This document shows, piece by piece, positions 15,636 through 18,528 of a stretch of 18,528 nucleotides of DNA. The notes below the pieces were generated by a model. The model had not been told where the DNA came from and did not search any database. It saw only the letters and a program-made list of their open reading frames with translations. The number at the start of each line of letters is the position of its first letter. Position 1 is the stretch's first letter. This DNA comes from SIG578 sp964508295 (lineage in GTDB: Bacteria > Bacillota > Clostridia > Oscillospirales > Ruminococcaceae): positions 1 through 18,528 of the forward strand of contig CAZDSQ010000037.1 of the NCBI GenBank assembly GCA_964508295.1, given 5' to 3'. A program made the position numbers and the translations under genes.

Positions 15636-17063
15636 TTAAAGCGCCTCTCCCAAGCAGACATAACCCTTGGAAGAAGTTATTTTTACATTAACAAATTCAC
15701 CGATTTTTTGTTTGCCGGTGTTTTCAAACTCAACCATAACATTGTTGTCGGCTCTGCCGCAAAGCGAGTTTTCTAAAACCCTTCCCTCGCCCTCGCAAAG
15801 CACCTTAAAGGTCTTGCTCTTCATTTCGGAAAGCTTTTTATAAGCAATTTCCTCCTGAACCGCAAGCAGAGTTCTGAACCTTTCGCCCTTGCGCTCGTCG
15901 CTTATCTCGTCTACCATTTCTGCCGCGGGAGTCCCGGGGCGCTTTGAATAGATAAAGGTGTACAAAAGGTCATACTCAACCTCTTTTACCAGCTTTAGAG
16001 TTGCCTCAAAATCCTCGTCCTGCTCATTTGGGAAACCAACAATAATATCGCTTGTGAAGCTTATCTCAGGCATCTTTTCGCGGGCATAACGGATTTTCTC
16101 TAGATAAGATTTAACAGTATATTTTCTGTTCATCTTTTCTAAAATTCTGTCAGAGCCGCTCTGAACGGGCAAATGCAGGTGTTTGCATACCTTGTCGCAG
16201 GCAGCCATAGCGTCAATAAGCTCGCGAGTTGCGTCCTTGGGGTGAGAGGTCATAAATCTGATTCTGAAATCACCGTCAAGCTCGTTAAGCTTATAAAGCA
16301 GCTCGGGGAAAGAAATCTCGCCGTTTTCCTTGCCGTAAGAGTTAACATTCTGACCTAAAAGGGTTATTTCCTTACAGCCTGCGGCAACTACCTCTTTAAC
16401 CTCGCGGATAATATCACAGCTTTTTCTGCTCCGCTCTCTGCCTCTTACATAAGGAACAATGCAATAAGAACAGAAGTTATTGCAGCCGTACATAATGGGA
16501 ATCCATGCCTTGCTTGTCCCATCTCGAAGTATGGGAAGTCCCTCGGCGATAACGCCATCCTCGCCGCTTATATCAAAAACTCTTTTTCCGCTCGTAAGCT
16601 TAGTATATACAATTTCGGGCAGTTTGTGCATAACGTGAGTTCCAAGCACAATATCAACAAACGGAAAGCTTGCTTTAAGCCTTTTAGCAACCGATTCCTG
16701 CTGGCTCATACAGCCGCAAACGCCGATAAGCATATTAGGGCGGCGGCGCTTAATGTTCTTAAGAGCGCCGACATTTCCGAAAACTCTCTGCTCGGCGTGC
16801 TCGCGCACGGCGCAGGTGTTGTACATAACAAAATCGGCATTTTCGGGGCTATCGGTCATTTGGTAACCCATAGAGTGCAAGATACCTTTTATCTTCTCGC
16901 CATCAGACACATTCTGCTGGCATCCATAGGAATGAACAAAGGCGCAAGGAGTATAGCCCTGCGGATAAATATTATTTAAAAGCTGCCTTACCTTATCGGC
17001 AATTTCTCTTTGTTTATCAAGCTCGTCCCGAGGGACAAAACGATTTTTCTGCTTTTCTGACAA
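15636..17063 (-). CDS. miaB: tRNA-2-methylthio-N6-dimethylallyladenosine synthase
   Basis: A 475-residue radical SAM methylthiotransferase that adds a methylthio group to C2 of i6A37 in tRNA, using two [4Fe-4S] clusters. The N-terminal UPF0004 domain has cysteines at 48 (SYGCQQN), 84 (NTCAVRE) and 118 (CGCM). The radical SAM CxxxCxxC motif is at 194, 198 and 201 (YGCNNFCSYCIVPYVRGRERSR region). The C-terminal 65 residues are a TRAM RNA-binding domain. The first 35 residues form a charged N-terminal extension seen in Clostridia. The start codon is TTG at 17061-17063, set by GGAGGG with a 7-base spacer. It is first after a strong sigma-A promoter and heads the gene set ending in miaA, the enzyme that makes its substrate. 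Confidence 0.97.
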   Translation of the reverse strand: MSEKQKNRFVPRDELDKQREIADKVRQLLNNIYPQGYTPCAFVHSYGCQQNVSDGEKIKGILHSMGYQMTDSPENADFVMYNTCAVREHAEQRVFGNVGALKNIKRRRPNMLIGVCGCMSQQESVAKRLKASFPFVDIVLGTHVMHKLPEIVYTKLTSGKRVFDISGEDGVIAEGLPILRDGTSKAWIPIMYGCNNFCSYCIVPYVRGRERSRKSCDIIREVKEVVAAGCKEITLLGQNVNSYGKENGEISFPELLYKLNELDGDFRIRFMTSHPKDATRELIDAMAACDKVCKHLHLPVQSGSDRILEKMNRKYTVKSYLEKIRYAREKMPEISFTSDIIVGFPNEQDEDFEATLKLVKEVEYDLLYTFIYSKRPGTPAAEMVDEISDERKGERFRTLLAVQEEIAYKKLSEMKSKTFKVLCEGEGRVLENSLCGRADNNVMVEFENTGKQKIGEFVNVKITSSKGYVCLGEAL

Positions 17064-17070
17064 GCTATTT

Positions 17071-17076
17071 CCCTCC
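17071..17076 (-). promoter_or_regulatory. Ribosome binding site for miaB (TTG start)
   Basis: GGAGGG on the minus strand, 7 bases before the TTG at 17063-17061. No ATG or GTG lies in frame between this site and the conserved N-terminal domain, so TTG is the likely start. Confidence 0.78.
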
Positions 17077-17117
17077 GATAATTTAAAACAAAATCTATTA
17101 CAAGGTATTATTAAAAT

Positions 17118-17146
17118 ATTATATCATTTTTTCTTTATCAGTTCAA
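17118..17146 (-). promoter_or_regulatory. Strong sigma-A promoter for the miaB operon
   Basis: On the minus strand the -35 box TTGAAC (17146-17141), a 17-base spacer and a consensus -10 TATAAT (17123-17118) preceded by TGA, making an extended -10. Transcription would start about 45 bases before the miaB start codon. It lies just after the terminator of the preceding gene. Confidence 0.85.
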
Positions 17147-17158
17147 GATATATTTATT

Positions 17159-17187
17159 AAAAAAGAGCAGAGTTTTTAACTCTGCTC
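17159..17187 (-). terminator. Rho-independent terminator after the membrane-protein gene
   Basis: A perfect 10-base-pair stem (GAGCAGAGTT / AACTCTGCTC) with a 3-base loop is followed on the minus strand by six T residues. It begins 12 bases after the stop of the gene at 17200-17652 and separates the sigK region from the miaB operon. There is no matching T-run on the plus strand. Confidence 0.92.
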
Positions 17188-17199
17188 CACAATATGTTG

Positions 17200-17652
17200 T
17201 TATTTTACTCCAAGATGCTCTGCAAGGCTGTCCTGCGCTCTCAAAGAATAGTCAAACCAGATAACAGCACTATCAAATTTCATCTTATCAAGATTTTCTA
17301 TCTGGTCCTCGGTAAGCTTTTTATTAGAAACGTAAAGCTGCCTCATAAACTTGCCTTTGCTGATTTTAACCGTTCCCGTTCCTGCCTCGTTGATTTTCTC
17401 CCACTCGATATCTTTAAGCGGAATTCTGAAAAGCTCTAATGTTACTCCCCTGTCGCTGATGTTTATTACTTGAGCACCAAGCCCAAACATATAAAGCGCA
17501 ATAATGAGCGGAATGATTAAAAACCATATTGCAAAGGCAGGCATTGTGCTACCCACAAAAAATTTAATGTATGTAGGAATTTCAAAGAGAATAAGCGCGC
17601 CTAACAAAATCGCACCGAACATAAAATTACTTTTTGAACGAAAAATTCTCAT
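17200..17652 (-). CDS. Small membrane protein of unknown function, possible PH-like domain
   Basis: I do not recognise a named family. The 150-residue product has two hydrophobic helices (about residues 10-32 and 38-59) joined by a short loop. A soluble beta-rich part follows, beginning VINISDRGVTLEL and running through RIPLKDIEWEKINEAGTG. That layout, with two membrane segments and a bacterial PH-like domain, recurs in small Firmicute membrane proteins, but the match is by pattern only. The ATG at 17650-17652 is preceded by GAGG. It has its own promoter and terminator, so it appears to be a monocistronic gene, though read-through from sigK is possible because no terminator separates them. 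No function is assigned. Confidence 0.78.
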   Translation of the reverse strand: MRIFRSKSNFMFGAILLGALILFEIPTYIKFFVGSTMPAFAIWFLIIPLIIALYMFGLGAQVINISDRGVTLELFRIPLKDIEWEKINEAGTGTVKISKGKFMRQLYVSNKKLTEDQIENLDKMKFDSAVIWFDYSLRAQDSLAEHLGVK

Positions 17653-17681
17653 TTTTTTACCTCAGTCGACATTTTTTCTTT

Positions 17682-17710
17682 ATTATCTCAAAATTTCTGT
17701 TTTATGTCAA
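17682..17710 (-). promoter_or_regulatory. Sigma-A promoter for the small membrane-protein gene
   Basis: On the minus strand the consensus -35 TTGACA (17710-17705), 17-base spacer and -10 GATAAT (17687-17682) with an upstream TGA. It starts just after the sigK stop codon (17717-17715) and leads into the gene starting at 17652, giving a short leader of roughly 25 bases. It would make this gene vegetatively expressed even if sigK is silent. Confidence 0.8.
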
Positions 17711-17714
17711 TATT

Positions 17715-18395
17715 TTATTGCTCAAATCTTGCCCGCAGCTTCAAAAGTGCCTTCTTTTCTATCCTGCTGACATAAGAGCGGGAGATTTTTAAGAGCGAGG
17801 CGACCTCTCTTTGAGTCAGCGGTGTGCTTTGACAAAGCCCGTATCGAAGCTTTACTATTGTTCGTTCCCTCGGGGTAAGGCATTCTGCAACATACCGATA
17901 AAGCTTTTCTGCCTTTAACTTTTCCTCAATGTCATCGGCAATATCGTGCTCGTCTGCAACGATGTCTATAAGCGACAGCGAGTTACCCTCGCTGTCAGTG
18001 TCAATTGGGTCGCTGATGTAAACGTCCTGCGCGCTTTTCTTAAGGCTTCTGAAATACATTAAAATTTCGTTCTCAATACAGCGAGATGCATAGGTAGCAA
18101 ACTTGGTTTCCTTCTTGTAGCTATAGCCGGAAACAGCTTTTATAAGCCCTATTGTACCGATTGAGATAAGGTCATCCTGGTCCGCATTGCTTTGGTTGTA
18201 TTTTTTAACAACGTGGGCAACAAGCCGCAGATTGTGCTCTATAACCTTATTTCTTGCGCTCTCGTCACCCTCCTCGATTTTCTTAAAGCACTCCTTTTCC
18301 TCTTTTAAAGAGAGTGGCTTCGGAAAGCTTTCGCCGCTTAAGTGCAGAGCAAAATGAAAGACACTGCAGAGCATATTAAGTAGCTCTAAAAACAT
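17715..18395 (-). CDS. sigK: Sporulation sigma factor K, pro-form (pro-sigma-K)
   Basis: A 226-residue sigma-70-family protein expected to direct late mother-cell transcription during sporulation. Region 2 (about residues 44-115) carries IEHNLRLVAHVVKK, DLISIGTIGLIKAV and TYASRCIENEILM. Region 4 (about 165-222) ends with a helix-turn-helix, TQREVASLLKISRSYVSRIEKK. The FPKPLS motif and RSLKKSAQDVYISDPI resemble SigK rather than SigE. The hydrophobic first 20 residues (MFLELLNMLCSVFHFALHLS) look like the pro-sequence removed by SpoIVFB in Bacillus. I start at the ATG 18393-18395 because AAAGGGG lies 8 bases ahead; a longer frame to 18482 runs into the terminator-like hairpin. The gene is not interrupted by a skin-type element. 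I found no clear sigma-E or sigma-K promoter. Confidence 0.93.
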   Translation of the reverse strand: MFLELLNMLCSVFHFALHLSGESFPKPLSLKEEKECFKKIEEGDESARNKVIEHNLRLVAHVVKKYNQSNADQDDLISIGTIGLIKAVSGYSYKKETKFATYASRCIENEILMYFRSLKKSAQDVYISDPIDTDSEGNSLSLIDIVADEHDIADDIEEKLKAEKLYRYVAECLTPRERTIVKLRYGLCQSTPLTQREVASLLKISRSYVSRIEKKALLKLRARFEQ

Positions 18396-18403
18396 AAAAT
18401 CAA

Positions 18404-18410
18404 CCCCTTT
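18404..18410 (-). promoter_or_regulatory. Ribosome binding site deciding the sigK start
   Basis: AAAGGGG on the minus strand, 8 bases before the ATG at 18395-18393. It excludes the longer frame that begins 29 codons upstream. Confidence 0.75.
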
Positions 18411-18453
18411 GATATAAGATATATTCAAAAATAGGTTGTGTTTTGTATGTCCT

Positions 18454-18505
18454 AAAAAAGAAAAAAGCCTGATTTGAGGCACACTCCGTAAGGAAGTGTG
18501 CCTCA
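18454..18505 (-). terminator. Hairpin plus T-tract upstream of sigK, probable terminator of the preceding gene
   Basis: An 11-base-pair stem (TGAGGCACACT / AGTGTGCCTCA, 18475-18485 with 18495-18505) can extend by two G-C pairs around a 4-base loop. On the minus strand it is followed, after 8 bases, by TTTTTTCTTTTTT (18466-18454). It probably ends a gene lying to the right of the window. The last 23 bases, read on the minus strand, contain two possible stop codons but too little sequence to name a gene. A second small hairpin (18467-18480) abuts the T-tract. Confidence 0.65.
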
Positions 18506-18528
18506 GCTATATTCATGCAAAGCACGAG

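Noticed and set aside
18396..18482. N-terminal extension of sigK by 29 residues
   Set aside because: It starts within the upstream hairpin region, lacks a ribosome binding site and does not fit the SigK pro-sequence, whereas AAAGGGG precedes the internal ATG.

Overview
The window reads as ordinary chromosome from a spore-forming member of the Firmicutes, most likely class Clostridia and possibly an Oscillospiraceae-type gut organism. Supporting signs are a sporulation sigma factor K with its pro-sequence, the SepF/YlmH/DivIVA division cluster, a RicA (YmcA)-type protein next to miaB, a transketolase split into two subunits, moderate GC, strong AGGAGG ribosome binding sites and frequent GTG/TTG starts. 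The taxonomic placement is inference from gene content only. All 16 genes I can support lie on the minus strand, so transcription runs from high to low coordinates.

Layout in the direction of transcription. (1) 18528-17160: a hairpin followed by a T-tract, then sigK, then a small two-helix membrane protein with its own sigma-A-type promoter and a strong terminator. (2) 17146-9608: a clear sigma-A promoter opens miaB - ricA/ymcA - mutS - mutL - miaA, joining tRNA A37 modification (MiaA and MiaB act in succession on the same base), an RNA-decay regulator and mismatch repair. (3) 9594-5538: a second good promoter in front of an HlyD-like membrane-fusion adaptor, then yggS - sepF - ylmH - divIVA, the division-linked set downstream of the dcw cluster in many Gram-positives. 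(4) 5513-1220: ileS, lspA and an RluA-family pseudouridine synthase. (5) 1172-1: the N-terminal transketolase subunit and the start of the C-terminal subunit, which runs off the window.

From the miaB promoter to the left edge the genes are separated by 0-72 bases, several overlap, and I see no convincing strong terminator. The whole block may be read as one long unit with internal promoters. No gene-free stretch exceeds 300 bases; the longest are about 135 bases (17064-17199 and 18396-18528) and both hold regulatory signals. I see no mobile elements, CRISPR arrays, rRNA or tRNA genes.

I did not find a new biological system. The points most worth checking are a divergent endonuclease motif in MutL, a conserved-looking tail on DivIVA, an HlyD-like adaptor without a visible transporter inside the division cluster, the missing space for a T-box in front of ileS, and a pair of mutually exclusive hairpins upstream of sigK. 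Several start codons were moved from the longest open frame because a strong ribosome binding site points to an internal GTG or ATG (mutS, the adaptor, sigK).
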